From Roseiarcus sp963741845 (GTDB lineage Bacteria; Pseudomonadota; Alphaproteobacteria; Rhizobiales; Beijerinckiaceae), in assembly GCA_963741845.1 (NCBI GenBank), contig CAVUJV010000016.1:248001-312000 (forward strand): a stretch of DNA of 64,000 nt, given 5' to 3'. Positions 33,747 through 43,549 of the stretch are shown here, in pieces. The position numbers and the translations under genes were made by a program. Numbering within the stretch: position 1 is the first letter of the stretch; each line of letters opens with the position of its first letter. The notes beneath the pieces are model-generated. The model worked only from the letters and a program-made list of their open reading frames with translations. It made no database searches and was not told where the DNA came from.

Positions 33747-33936
33747 TTTTGATGCGATTGCGCGCTCATTGGCTGCGTTTCCCGCCTGAAACGAAGCATT
33801 TTGCGGACGATTTTCAGCAAAAAACCGGCCGAAAATCGCGCCGCTTTCTTCCGCGGATCGGGACTTTTCAAGGGGTTGCGCTGACATTTCCTTCCGGCGC
33901 GCCGCAGTTGATGACCGAATGGCAGCCGCAAGATGG
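33747..33936. repeat. Dispersed intergenic repeat, copy 2
   Basis: A 190-bp segment homologous to 4529-4717 in the same orientation, with 75 of 89 core bases identical by hand alignment. It lies inside the tRNA-Pro-flanked segment. The minus strand reads EKSRSAEESGAIFGRFFAEN in one frame and KSPDPRKKAARFSAGF in another; both have counterparts in copy 1, so the conservation is not frame-specific. Confidence 0.8.
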
Positions 33937-34229
33937 CGTGAAGAAGGCGGCGCGGATCGCTGCCCAGCCTTCACAGCTTCGGCGGCGGCTTCGGCGATTT
34001 CGCGCATTCGGCGGCTCTCGGATTGACGACGATGGGGCATCATACCCAGAAAGCCGGAAAATCGGAAGTAATTGTTGTATAATTCGTATTATCGGAATCA
34101 ACAGCAGTTCCGGCATGGCCTTTATTTTCCGCGCGCCGATCGCCCCGCCATCGTCCGAAGCGCCCGCGACGGGGCGCCTCGCGGCGAAGGTCGGCGCAGG
34201 CGCTGGTAGCCCGGACGAGTCAACCGAGT

Positions 34230-34451
34230 TTACGGCGCCTCCAACGCCCTCATGACGTCGGCCATCGCGGGAGTGGCGGGTCCTTCCTGACGAAGGCGTT
34301 GCATGAAGGACGCCCGCTCGGTTGATGTTTCGTCGAGCCGGACGGACGCCAGGTACGCCTCAGCCTCAGCGATTGCGACCTGAGCAATTCCGGCCACATG
34401 GGCCGTAACGAGGTATTGGACGCGGGCGATGGATTGAGCTTGTGTCGGCAT
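34230..34451 (-). CDS. Small helical protein, unknown
   Basis: A 73-residue protein starting MPTQAQSIARVQYLVTAH with a strong GGGAGG six to seven bases before the ATG. It is alanine-rich and predicted helical (AGIAQVAIAEAEAYLASVRL), with no membrane segment. I do not recognise the family. It lies within the tRNA-Pro-flanked segment, and an FNR/FixK-like box sits about 90 bp upstream of its start at class II promoter spacing. That suggests induction under low oxygen. Confidence 0.65.
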   Translation of the reverse strand: MPTQAQSIARVQYLVTAHVAGIAQVAIAEAEAYLASVRLDETSTERASFMQRLRQEGPATPAMADVMRALEAP

Positions 34452-34894
34452 CGGGCGCCTCCCTCTGGTTGCCGCAACCTATGCTACAACCAAACGTCGC
34501 CCTTGAGCATATATCGGTAGCAATTCGCGTTTCCTTGATCTTGATCAAATGAAAGATGTTTTGGAGGTTCGTTATCGATGCCGATAGACCCTGGCCGTGT
34601 GGCATGGTGGCGGAAGCGCCCTGCGTCACATCCGCAATGGCGATGCGCTGGCCGTCACGAAGATTGAAATCGTTAAGACTTAATCTGGCGTTTCGGGATC
34701 ATAGCTGAGGCGGACGCCAGCCTCTCGTGAAACAGGCGAAGCTCTCCCCGGCCCCGCAACAGGGGGATCGTTGGAGACCAGGTGGGGCCGCCATCAATGA
34801 TTTTTTCTCGGCTTGGCATTTGGCTTGGAGCGTGGCTTCAGCGGAGCCTCTAAATCTCCCTCTAAGCCATTGAAATCATAGATGTAAAAGAGGC
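34452..34894. other. Gene-poor gap beside tRNA-Pro
   Basis: Apart from the FNR-like box (34535-34548), this 443-bp stretch shows no convincing gene. A plus-strand frame around 34613-34682 reads LRHIRNGDALAVTKIEIVKT before a stop and has no start or ribosome-binding site; it may be a coding remnant. Confidence 0.4.
34508..34548 (-). promoter_or_regulatory. FNR/FixK-type box and -10 element
   Basis: TTGAT-CTTG-ATCAA at 34535-34548 matches the FNR/FixK consensus TTGAT-N4-ATCAA at every defined base. On the minus strand TATATG (34513-34508) lies where a -10 box would fall if the FNR-like site is centred near -40. The only gene downstream on that strand is the 73-residue ORF at 34451-34230. Confidence 0.6.
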
Positions 34895-34911
34895 TGGTCG
34901 GGGCAGCAGGA
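34894..34911. repeat. tRNA-Pro 3' end (att-like direct repeat, right)
   Basis: The intact partner of the 18-bp direct repeat at 33461-33478. It is part of the functional tRNA-Pro, as expected when an element integrates into a tRNA 3' end and restores the gene. Confidence 0.7.
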
Positions 34912-34971
34912 TTCGAACCTGCGACCTGAAGTACCCAAAACTTCCGCGCTACCGGGCTGCGCTATACCCCG
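34895..34971 (-). tRNA. tRNA-Pro (anticodon TGG)
   Basis: The minus strand folds as a cloverleaf: acceptor CGGGGTA with TGCCCCG, D-arm GCGC...GCGC, anticodon stem GAAGT/ACTTC with loop TTTGGGT (anticodon TGG), T-arm GCAGG-TTCGAAT-CCTGC, discriminator A, encoded CCA. Length is 77 nt. Its 3' end is duplicated at 33461-33478. Confidence 0.97.
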
Positions 34972-35178
34972 CTCTCGCTGCGGTGGCTAACATGAGCGAC
35001 CGGCGCGAACAAGACTTGCCTGAACGCGCGCGCGCGCGGCCGGCCGCCGGCCCTCCCCTTTCCTTCATGCGCCGCAAGACCCTATATTTGACCGAAGAGC
35101 ATGGGTCTTGGTCCGCCGACGGGAAGCTGTTCATCCGCAGCGCCTCCGTCGCCGTCGTCGGGGAGGCGACGCTTTGAA

Positions 35179-37972
35179 ATGACCGCGAACAACCGGACGG
35201 CGGGACGGCAGAGACGCATCGTTCCCGCCCCCGAGGCGCCTGCCGCGCCGCCGCTCGACGCCATCCTCGACGGGCTCGATGAGGGGTTTTTCGCCCTTGA
35301 CGCCCGGTCGCGCTTCGTCGTGGTCAACGCCGTCGCGGAGCGGATTTTCGGGCGGCCGCGGATGGAGGTTCTGGGCAAAGACCTCTTCGAACTCTGGCCC
35401 GAGGCCAAGGGCACGGAATTCGAGCGGCGCTACCGGGCGGTCATGGTCCAACGCGAGCCGCAGACGTTCGAGACACGCGATGCTCACCGACCCTGCCCGC
35501 GTCTTCGACGTCCGGGTCTATCCCGTGGGCGACGGCGTTGGAGTGGCCTTTCGCGAGGCCACATCCCGCAAGGCGATGGTGGAACGGCTTCGCGATCGGG
35601 AGCGCGAACTGGAGCAGGCCGAGCGGCAGGCGCGCGCCAGCGAGGAGCGTCTGCGGGGCGTCGCCGACGCCCTGCCCCTCCTCATCTCCTATGTCGACAA
35701 GGACCAGGTCTTCCGCTTCGTGAATCGCACTTACGAAGCCTGGTTCGAGCGCCCGCGCGAGTCGATCGTCGGACAGCGGGTCGATACGGTGATGAACCCG
35801 GCGATGTATCAGGCGCGGCGCCCCTATCTCGAACGCGCGCTGGCCGGAGAGCCGGTGACCTACGAGGTCGATTTTTTCCGTTCGACCGGCAATGCGATCA
35901 CGGAAGTGACGCATATTCCCCACCGCGACGGGTCCGGCGCGGTGGCCGGCGTTTATGTCGTGGTGACGGACATCACCCATCGCAAGCTCGCCGAGCGACG
36001 GATCGCGGAGAGCGAGGAACGCTTCCGCACCATCGCCAACAGCGCGCCCGTGCCGATGTGGGTCACCGCGCGCGGCGGCCTGAGGGAATTCGTCAATCAG
36101 GCCTACATCGATTTCCTTGGCCTCCCCTACGCCGAGGCGCTGGCGTTCGACTGGCGTCACGCGCTGCACCCCGACGACCTGCCGCGCATCCTGGAGGAAC
36201 AGCGCGCCAAGGAAGCGTCCCTCGAACCCTTCGCGCTCGAAGCGCGCTATCGGCGCGCGGACGGCGAATGGCGATGGATCCGCTCCGAGTCCCGGCCGAA
36301 ATGGGGGCCCGAAGGCGAACATGCAGGCTTCATCGGCGTCGCTCACGACATCACGGCGGCGAAGCGCGCCGAGGAGGAGCTGACGCGCCTGAACGAGACC
36401 CTCGAAAGGCGCGTCGTCGAGCGGACCGAGCAGCTCGCGGCGAGCGAAGCCCTGGTCAAGACCTTCTTCGAAAACTCGCCCGAACTCCATTCGGTGCTGG
36501 TCGAGGACGGAGACGGCTTCCGTTTCCAGGAGGTCAACCCGGAGCTGCAGCGCGTCTATGGAATGAGCCGGGATCAGGTGGTCGACCGAAGGACGGACGA
36601 TGTCCTCGGACCCGTCTCGGGGCGAGAACTCAACGGCCATCTCGAGGCCTGTCTCCGGCAGGAAGGAACGTACCGCTACGAGCGCAACCATCAGGGACTC
36701 ATCATCGAGGCGGTCGCGACGGGCGTTCCCGGCCGCGAGGACGAACCGCGCCGCGTGGTCGTGAGCGCCCGCGACGTCACCGAACGCCGCCGGCTCGAAG
36801 AGCGTCTGCGTCAGGCCTTCAAGATGGAGGCGCTCGGGCAGCTTACCGGCGGCGTCGCGCATGACTTCAACAACCTGCTCACGCTGATGCTTGGCGGTCT
36901 CGACACGATCGACCGCCAGGCTGCGCAGCTTCCCGATTCGCCCGCGAAAGCGAAGATCGCCCGCGCCAGGGACATGGCTTTTCAGGGCGTTCAGCGCGCC
37001 GGCGCGCTGACGGCCCGCCTGCTCGCCTTCTCCCGCCGCCAGGCGCTCGCGCCGCAGGCGGTCGACGCCAACGCGCTCGTGCTCGGACTCTGCGACCTCC
37101 TGCAACGGACGCTCGGCGAGCCGATCGCCCTCAGGACCATTCTCGCGGACGGGCTCTGGAACGCCTTTGTCGATCCGAACCAGCTTGAAAACGCGCTGAT
37201 CAATCTCGCCCTCAATGCGCGCGACGCGATGCCGCGCGGCGGTGAACTTCTGATCGAAACCGCCAATCGCGTTCTCGACGCGGACCACGCGGAGGCGCTG
37301 CCCGAGCGCGCCGAGCCCGGCGAATACGTGATGATCGCGGTCGTGGACACCGGCGTCGGAATGGATGCGGACACGCGCGCCCGCGCCTTCGACCCGTTCT
37401 TCACCACCAAGGAGATCGGCAAGGGAACGGGCCTCGGCCTCAGCCAGGTCTACGGCTTCACGCGGCAGTCGGGCGGCTGCGTCGAGATCGAGAGCGAGCC
37501 CGCTCGCGGCGCGATCGTGCGCATATTCCTGCCGCGGCAGGCGTCGCTTTCGGCCGAACTCGGGGAGCGGACGCGTCCGGAATTCGTGCGCCCGGGCGGC
37601 CGCGAGAGCATCCTGGTCGTGGAGGACGACGATGGCGTCCGCGCCTATGCGACCGAATCGCTGCGCGAGCTCGGATATCGCGTGGAGGAGGCCAACGACG
37701 GCCGCGGCGCGCTCGACCTCATCGACCATGCGCCGCCGCTCGACCTCCTGCTGACCGATGTCGTCATGCCCGGCGAGTACAATGGGAGGGAGCTTGCCGA
37801 GGAGGCCGTCAAGCGACGCCCGGGCCTGCGCGTCCTCTACATGACCGGGTACAGCCGCGACGCCATCATCCGCCACGGGAGGCTGGCGCCGGGCGTGCAT
37901 GTGATCGGCAAGCCCTTCTCGCTCGAAGAGCTGGCGGAGAAGGTGCGGGAACGCCTCGACGCCGTCGAGTGA
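35179..37972 (+). CDS. Multi-PAS hybrid sensor histidine kinase with receiver domain, frameshifted as read
   Basis: A 930-residue cytoplasmic kinase when the frame is joined. It has four PAS domains: residues ~20-130 (AILDGLDEGFFALDARSRFVV...), ~150-265, ~275-395 and ~420-535. HisKA follows with the phospho-accepting His in LTGGVAHDFNNLL (about residue 560), then an HATPase_c domain (NLALNARDAMP, DTGVGMD, GKGTGLGLSQVYGF) and a C-terminal receiver with phospho-acceptor Asp in LLLTDVVMPGEYNGR. There is no membrane segment or periplasmic sensor, so it senses an internal signal, perhaps redox or light. The frame breaks at 35467-35480, between FETR and MLTDPARVFDV; one extra base explains it. No partner regulator is adjacent. 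Confidence 0.88.
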
Positions 37973-38041
37973 GCGGCGTTATTCGCAGCGAGCCGCGGCT
38001 GGCGACGAGTGGCTCTCAAACGGCAGCGCAGCCGCGCGGGT

Positions 38042-38443
38042 TCAGGCGCCGGATTCCTTTGGCGCCGTCGGACAGCCCGCGTTCCGCCAGGCTGCGAAGC
38101 CCCCATCGACGTGGCAGACGTTGGCGACGCCCATGTCCTTCAGAGTGGCCGCAGCGAGCGCCGAGCGCCCGCCCGACTGGCAATAGAGGATGAGGCGCTT
38201 TCCAGAGGCGAACGCCGGCTTGTGATAGGGACTCTCCGGGTCGGCCAGAAACTCCAGCATTCCGCGCGGCGCGTGGACGGCGCCAGGAACCATCCCCTCG
38301 CGTTCCAGCTCGGGGGTGTCGCGAATGTCCACGAAGACGGCGTTCTCCGAACCCAGGGCCGCGCGGGCCGAATTGACGTTGATCGTCTCGATCTGCTCGC
38401 GCGCTTCCGCGAGCAGTTCCTTGTATCCCTTCCTGAGCGCCAT
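38042..38443 (-). CDS. Rhodanese-like domain protein
   Basis: A 133-residue single-domain sulfurtransferase. The active-site loop is YCQSGGRSALAA, with the persulfide-forming Cys at about residue 93, preceded by FVDIRDTPELEREG. The ATG at 38443 is chosen because GGGAGGAG precedes it. The gene is convergent with the hybrid kinase and downstream of the CoA transferase on the same strand, but a 144-bp gap separates them. Confidence 0.9.
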   Translation of the reverse strand: MALRKGYKELLAEAREQIETINVNSARAALGSENAVFVDIRDTPELEREGMVPGAVHAPRGMLEFLADPESPYHKPAFASGKRLILYCQSGGRSALAAATLKDMGVANVCHVDGGFAAWRNAGCPTAPKESGA

Positions 38444-38587
38444 GCCGATCTCCTCCCGCAAGATTTCTCTTTAAAAAGTTTTATCACAGGCGGGAGCAGG
38501 AGTTAGTCATCCCTGCTCGCTCGAAGAGCTTGCGAAAGGCATCGCGACGGCTCAGCGCGGTCGGGCATTCCGCAAGCCCGACGCGGA

Positions 38588-40001
38588 TCAGGAAGCCTCT
38601 GCCCGCCACTCCGCCCTCGCCGAGCCGAGCGGGGACGCGGGGAGCGTCCAGCGCATCGGCGCGCCTTCGACGGCGACGGGCGGCTTGAGACGGCGCGCCG
38701 GACCCCAGCCGGTCGCTTCGATGGCAGGCGCGCAATCGTCGTCCGCGAAGGGCGCGAAGGCCCGCCCCGTCCCTTCCGGCCGCGTCTGCCCAAGCAGATG
38801 CGCCACGCGCGCCAGCGAACAACGCGCCCGGAACCCGGCGCCGTCCGCGAGCCGGAGCGCGAGCCCGCGCAGGACCGCCGTCGCCATCAGATAGCCGGCC
38901 GCGTGATCGAGCGCCTGCACCGGCAAGGGCTTCGGCCTGTCGGAGCCGAAGACCCGCATGCCTTCGTCGGCGATCCCCGCGCTCATCTGCACGAGGCTGT
39001 CGAAGCCGCGCCGGCCGGCCCACGGGCCGGTCCAGCCGTAGGCGTCGAGCGAAACGTCGACGAGGCCCGGCCGGATGCGCTGGCGTTCCTCCACGCCAAA
39101 GCCGAGTGCGTCGAGCGCGCCGGGACGCAGGCCGTGGACGAAGACGTCGGCGCCCGCGAGCAGCGCCCCGAAACGAGCCCGCCCGTCGGAGGTCTTGATG
39201 TCGAGCCGCGCGCAGCGCTTGCCGAGCGTCACTTCGGGGACGACCGAGGGCTCGTCCCAGTCCGGCGGGTCGATGCGCAGAACCTCCGCGCCGAATCCGG
39301 CGAGATAGCGCGTCGCGACCGGCCCGGCGAGAACCCGCGTGCAGTCGAGCACCCGCAAGCCCGCCAGCGGCCGATCCCTCGTCGCGGCCCAGCGCGTGGC
39401 CTCGCCCTGCCCGCCGCGCTCCACGCTCAGCAGCGGTTCCGTCGCGACGGCGCGGCCCTGCGGATGCGCCGCCCAGTCCGCGAGGCTCCGCATCGTCGCC
39501 GCGCAGCCGCCGCGCATAACGACGGCGGTTTCCAGATCGTCGGCCCGCCAGCGGCGGACGGCGGCGGCGACGGCGGCCTTGTCGCCTTCCACCCCAAGGG
39601 CCGCGAGCGCCGCGGCGCGGTGATGCGGCGCGTTGGTGTGCAGCCGGATCCAGCCGTCGCTCGCCTCATAGTCTCCGGCGATCGGGTCCCAGACCGAGGG
39701 CAAGGACCATCCGACCGGCCGGAGCGACATGCCGAACCAGCCGGACGCGAGCCGCCGATCGACGACGACCTCGGGCGCCTCTCCGAACAAGGCGCCCGAT
39801 CAGATCCGCGACCGCGAGCCCGGCGGCTCCGACGGAAGCGGCGGCGAGATCGCTGACCGCGAAGGCCGAGGGAAGCTCGCCCTCGCCCGCAAAACGCAGG
39901 CGCGCCTGCCCTTCCGCCGACAGGCCGAGGCTCCCGCCGATGGCGGCGAGGAAAGCCCGCGTGGCGGGGAAGTCCGGGGAAGCCTCGGCGTCTGAGAGCA
40001 T
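38588..40001 (-). CDS. Class III (CaiB/BaiF) CoA transferase, frameshifted as read
   Basis: A 470-residue family III CoA transferase when repaired, made of two related halves. The first segment (MLSDAEASPDFPATRAFLAA...) runs to VADLIGRL, then shifts to FGEAPEVVVDRRLASGW. Removing one base from AA at 39789-39790 joins them. The second half has the typical LAGLRVLDCTRVLAGPVATRYLAGFGAEVLRIDPP. The usual catalytic Asp position should be checked after repair. The ATG at 40001 follows AAAGGA. Acceptor and donor are unknown, and no substrate-related gene is adjacent. Confidence 0.85.
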
Positions 40002-40280
40002 GGCGTTGTGTCCTTTGCCGTAATGACGCAGAGACAAGGCTTCACATTGCCAATCGTCAATATTGATCAGCGCAGCCTCATCCGGCCGCGCGCCGTCTAT
40101 GTCGGGCCTCCGCCGGAGACAGGCTCGGATCGCCCCTAGTCTCCATATGGCTGCGATCCGATTTTAGGCAGCGATCGCGCAGGAAAATGCCGGCGTTCCG
40201 TGACATCGTGCCGCCTTGCGGGCGGCGCCTCCCGTGCCTAATTGAAGCGGCCCGCCGCGGCGGGAATTTCGCGAGGACCC

Positions 40281-41276
40281 ATGTTGCAGACCCTTCTGGC
40301 CGAAGGCCGCCCGCTGCTCGCGGACGGCGCGACGGGCACCAATCTCTTCGCGATGGGCCTCGTCTCGGGCGAGACGCCCGAGCGCTGGAACGCCGAGCAC
40401 CCCGACCGAATCCGCGCGCTGCATCAGTCCTTTGTCGACGCCGGCTCCGACATCATCCTCACCAATTCCTTCGGCGGAAACCGGCGCCGCCTGATGCTGC
40501 ACAACCTCCAGGACCGCGCGCATGAACTGAACAAGCTGGCCGCCGAGATCGCGCGCTCCGTCGCGGACAAGGCGGGGCGGAAGGTGGTCGTCGCGGGCTC
40601 GGTCGGGCCGACCGGCGACCTGCTTGCGCCGCTCGGTCCGCTGACCGAGGACGAGGCGGTCGAGGTTTTCGTCGAGCAGATCGAGGGGTTGAAGGCGGGC
40701 GGCGCGGACGTCGTCTGGATCGAGACCATGTCGGCGACGGAGGAGATCCGCGCGGCGGCCAGGGCGGCGGCAAGGGCCGGAATGCCCTACACCGTCACGG
40801 CCAGCTTCGACACGGCGGGACGCACGATGATGGGCGTCGCGCCCGCGGCGCTCGGCGCGATCGTCGAGGCTTTCGATCCGAAGCCGCTCGCCTTCGGCGC
40901 GAATTGCGGCGTCGGCGCCTCGGACCTCCTGGTCGCCATCCTCGCGATGAGCGAAGCCGACCCGAAGGCCACCTTGATCGCCAAGGCCAATGCGGGCGTG
41001 CCGCACTGGCATGGGGCGGAGATCCACTATTCCGGCACCCCGGAGCTCATGGAGATCTATGCGGGCCTCGCCGTCGATTGCGGGGCGCGGATCGTCGGCG
41101 GCTGCTGCGGCAACACGCCCGGCCATGTCGCGGCGATGCGGCGCGGGCTCGATGCGCACAAGCCCGGCGCACGTCCGACGATGGAAGCGATCGTCGCGGC
41201 GCTCGGGCCGCTCGTCGCCCCGCCCGCGGCGGAGCCGGCCGGCGGCGGCCGCTCGCGGAGGCGGGAGCGCGCGTGA
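40281..41276 (+). CDS. Homocysteine S-methyltransferase-like protein (BHMT/MetH N-domain family)
   Basis: A 331-residue TIM-barrel methyltransferase. It begins LLADGATGTNLF and has the zinc-binding cysteines in GANCGVGASD (about residue 210) and VGGCCGNTPGHVAAM (about 278), the signature of homocysteine or selenocysteine S-methyltransferases. Without cobalamin domains it is probably betaine- or S-methylmethionine-dependent. Its stop overlaps the GTG start of the rluD-like gene by GTGA. Confidence 0.87.
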   Translation: MLQTLLAEGRPLLADGATGTNLFAMGLVSGETPERWNAEHPDRIRALHQSFVDAGSDIILTNSFGGNRRRLMLHNLQDRAHELNKLAAEIARSVADKAGRKVVVAGSVGPTGDLLAPLGPLTEDEAVEVFVEQIEGLKAGGADVVWIETMSATEEIRAAARAAARAGMPYTVTASFDTAGRTMMGVAPAALGAIVEAFDPKPLAFGANCGVGASDLLVAILAMSEADPKATLIAKANAGVPHWHGAEIHYSGTPELMEIYAGLAVDCGARIVGGCCGNTPGHVAAMRRGLDAHKPGARPTMEAIVAALGPLVAPPAAEPAGGGRSRRRERA

Positions 41277-42377
41277 GCAACAAGGCGAAGCAGCGCGCCT
41301 GGAAGCGGGCCTACGCGACCGACGAGCCGGAGGACACGCCGACGCCCGAGCCCGCTCCGCGCGTCCCGCTGACGACGCCCGAGGGCGAGCAGGTCTTCGA
41401 GGTGGACGCTTCGGGCGCCGGCGAGCGGCTCGACCGTTTCCTCGGCCGCAGCGCGGCCGAGCGGCGGCTTGCGCTGTCGCGCACGCGTCTCAAGGCGCTG
41501 ATCGAGGCGGGCGAGGTGACGGTCGACGGCGAAACCGTCCGCGACCCCGCGGCAAAGCTCTCCGAGGGCGCGGCGATCCGGTTCGAGGCGCCGCCGCCGG
41601 AGGATTTTCCGGTCGAAGGCCAGGATATTGCGCTCAACGTCGTGTTCGAGGACGAGCATCTGATCGTGATCGACAAGCCGGCGGGGCTCGTCGTCCATCC
41701 GGCGCCGGGTCACGCGGAAGGAACGCTGGTCAATGCGCTGATCCGCCATTGCGGCGCGAGCCTGTCTGGCATCGGCGGGGTGAAGCGGCCCGGCATCGTG
41801 CATCGGCTCGACAAGGACACTTCCGGCCTGCTCGTCGTCGCCAAGACGGACGCCGCCCATCAGGGCCTTGCCGAATTGTTCGCCGACCATGGCCGGACCG
41901 GCTCGCTGGAGCGCGCCTACCTCGCCATCGTCTGGGGCGCCTTCGACATCGCGGCCGGAAGGGTCGACGCGGCCATCGCCCGCCACCCGCATCAGCGCGA
42001 GAAGATGGCGACCGTCCCCGGGGAGCGCGGCCGCCACGCCGTCACCCACTGGCGCGTGGAGGAGGCGCTTGGACCGGCGAGCCTCGTCGCCTGCGAACTG
42101 GAGACGGGCCGCACCCATCAGATCCGCGTCCATATGGCCTCGATCGGCCATCCGCTGCTCGGCGACTCAGTCTATGGCGCGGGCTTCAAGACCAAGGCGG
42201 GCCTGCTTGGGGAACGGTCCAGGGACGGCTCTGGCCGCGCTCGGCCGGCAGGCGCTCCACGCCGCCATTCTTGGCTTCGAACACCCGATCACCGGCGAGC
42301 CGCTTCGTTTCGAGAGCGAGCCTCCTCACGATTTCTCAACTCTTCTCAAGGCATTGCAAAAAAATTCTCAGTCGTGA
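41273..42377 (+). CDS. rluD: RluD-like 23S rRNA pseudouridine synthase, frameshifted as read
   Basis: Isomerises specific uridines of 23S rRNA helix 69. A 367-residue protein if repaired. It has a basic N-terminus, an S4 RNA-binding domain (ERLDRFLGRSAAERRLALSRTRLKALIEAG), and the RluA-family catalytic motif with Asp in HRLDKDTSGLLVVAKT (about residue 185). It continues through GRTHQIRVHMASIGHPLLGDSVYG. The frame breaks at GGGG 42209-42212; deleting one G gives LLGNGPGTALAALGRQALHAAILGFEHP and the expected C-terminus. GTG start with GGGAG upstream, coupled to the methyltransferase gene. Confidence 0.88.
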
Positions 42378-42543
42378 AACAAAGAGAATTCGTCATCCGT
42401 ATGTTACGACAATTTCATCTTCCTGTTGCGAAGATGGGTTCCGTCCGGCCCTTTTTCGGCCATGCTTGCTCGACCACAATATATCGAACCGGCCATAGCG
42501 CCGACGGAGACGGCCAGTAACCGGGCTCCGACTGGAGGATTAG

Positions 42544-43446
42544 ATGGCCGCGTCCCTTCCCGTCATTGCGGGTAAGTCGGGGCTTGCCCGTTACCTGCAG
42601 GAGATCAAGCGGTTCCCCATGCTGGAGCCGCAGGAAGAATATATGCTCGCCAAGCGCTGGCGCGAGCACGGCGACCGCGAGGCCGCCCACAAGCTCGTCA
42701 CGTCGCATCTGCGCCTCGTCGCGAAGATCGCGATGGGCTACCGCGGCTATGGCCTGCCGATCGGCGAGGTCGTCTCCGAAGGCAACGTCGGTCTGATGCA
42801 GGCCGTCAAGCGCTTCGAGCCGGACAAGGGGTTCAAGCTCGCGACCTACGCGATGTGGTGGATCCGCGCCTCGATCCAGGAGTACATCCTGCGCTCCTGG
42901 TCGCTCGTGAAAATGGGCACGACGGCGAGCCAGAAGAAGCTCTTCTTCAATCTGCGCAAGGCGAAGAGCCGCATCTCCGCGCTGGACGAGGGCGACCTGC
43001 GCGACGATCAGGTCGAGATCATCTCGCGCCGCCTCGGCGTGTCAAAGCAGGACGTGGTGGACATGAATCGCCGCCTCGGCGGCGATGCGTCCCTCAACGC
43101 CCCCTTGCGCGAGGAAGGCGAAGGCGAGTGGCAGGACTGGCTGGTCGACGACACCGCCGACCAGGAATCCCAGCTCGCCGACCGCGAGGAATCGGACGCG
43201 CGCCATACCGCGCTGAAGAGCGCGCTCTTGGTCCTCAATCCGCGCGAGCGTCGCATCTTCGAGGCGCGCCGGCTGGCGGATGACCCGATCACGCTCGAGG
43301 AACTCTCGACCGAATTCGGCGTTTCCCGCGAACGCGTGCGTCAGATCGAGGTGCGCGCCTTCGAGAAGGTGCAGGCCGCGGTCCGGGCGGGCGTCGCGAA
43401 GGCGACGGCGCCCAAGGGCCGCGTCGCGGCCCTGCCGGCCGGTTGA
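42544..43446 (+). CDS. rpoH: RNA polymerase heat-shock sigma factor (sigma-32)
   Basis: A 300-residue alternative sigma factor directing heat-shock transcription. Region 2 includes LVTSHLRLVAKIAMGYRGYGLP and FKLATYAMWWIRASIQEYIL; the RpoH box appears as QKKLFFNLRKAKSR; region 4 contains LEELSTEFGVSRERVRQIEVRAFEKVQ. GGAGG precedes the ATG at 42544. The 166-bp upstream gap has room for its own promoter. Many alphaproteobacteria have two rpoH genes; only one is seen here. Confidence 0.97.
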   Translation: MAASLPVIAGKSGLARYLQEIKRFPMLEPQEEYMLAKRWREHGDREAAHKLVTSHLRLVAKIAMGYRGYGLPIGEVVSEGNVGLMQAVKRFEPDKGFKLATYAMWWIRASIQEYILRSWSLVKMGTTASQKKLFFNLRKAKSRISALDEGDLRDDQVEIISRRLGVSKQDVVDMNRRLGGDASLNAPLREEGEGEWQDWLVDDTADQESQLADREESDARHTALKSALLVLNPRERRIFEARRLADDPITLEELSTEFGVSRERVRQIEVRAFEKVQAAVRAGVAKATAPKGRVAALPAG

Positions 43447-43549
43447 GATCGCTGGCGCGGGGCGCACGAAGCGCCTCGCCGGATTGCCGCGCATCGTCGT
43501 GGAGATTCGGGTAAGCTGCCGCGCGACTAGAGTCTCTGAAAGGCCAAGC

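Noticed and set aside
33431..34255. 274-codon plus-strand frame across the tRNA-Pro-flanked segment
   Set aside because: It runs through a repeat and an inverted repeat, has no start signal or domain, and overlaps a better minus-strand gene with a strong ribosome-binding site.
34613..34682. Reading frame with LRHIRNGDALAVTKIEIVKT
   Set aside because: No start codon context and too short to identify; could be chance.
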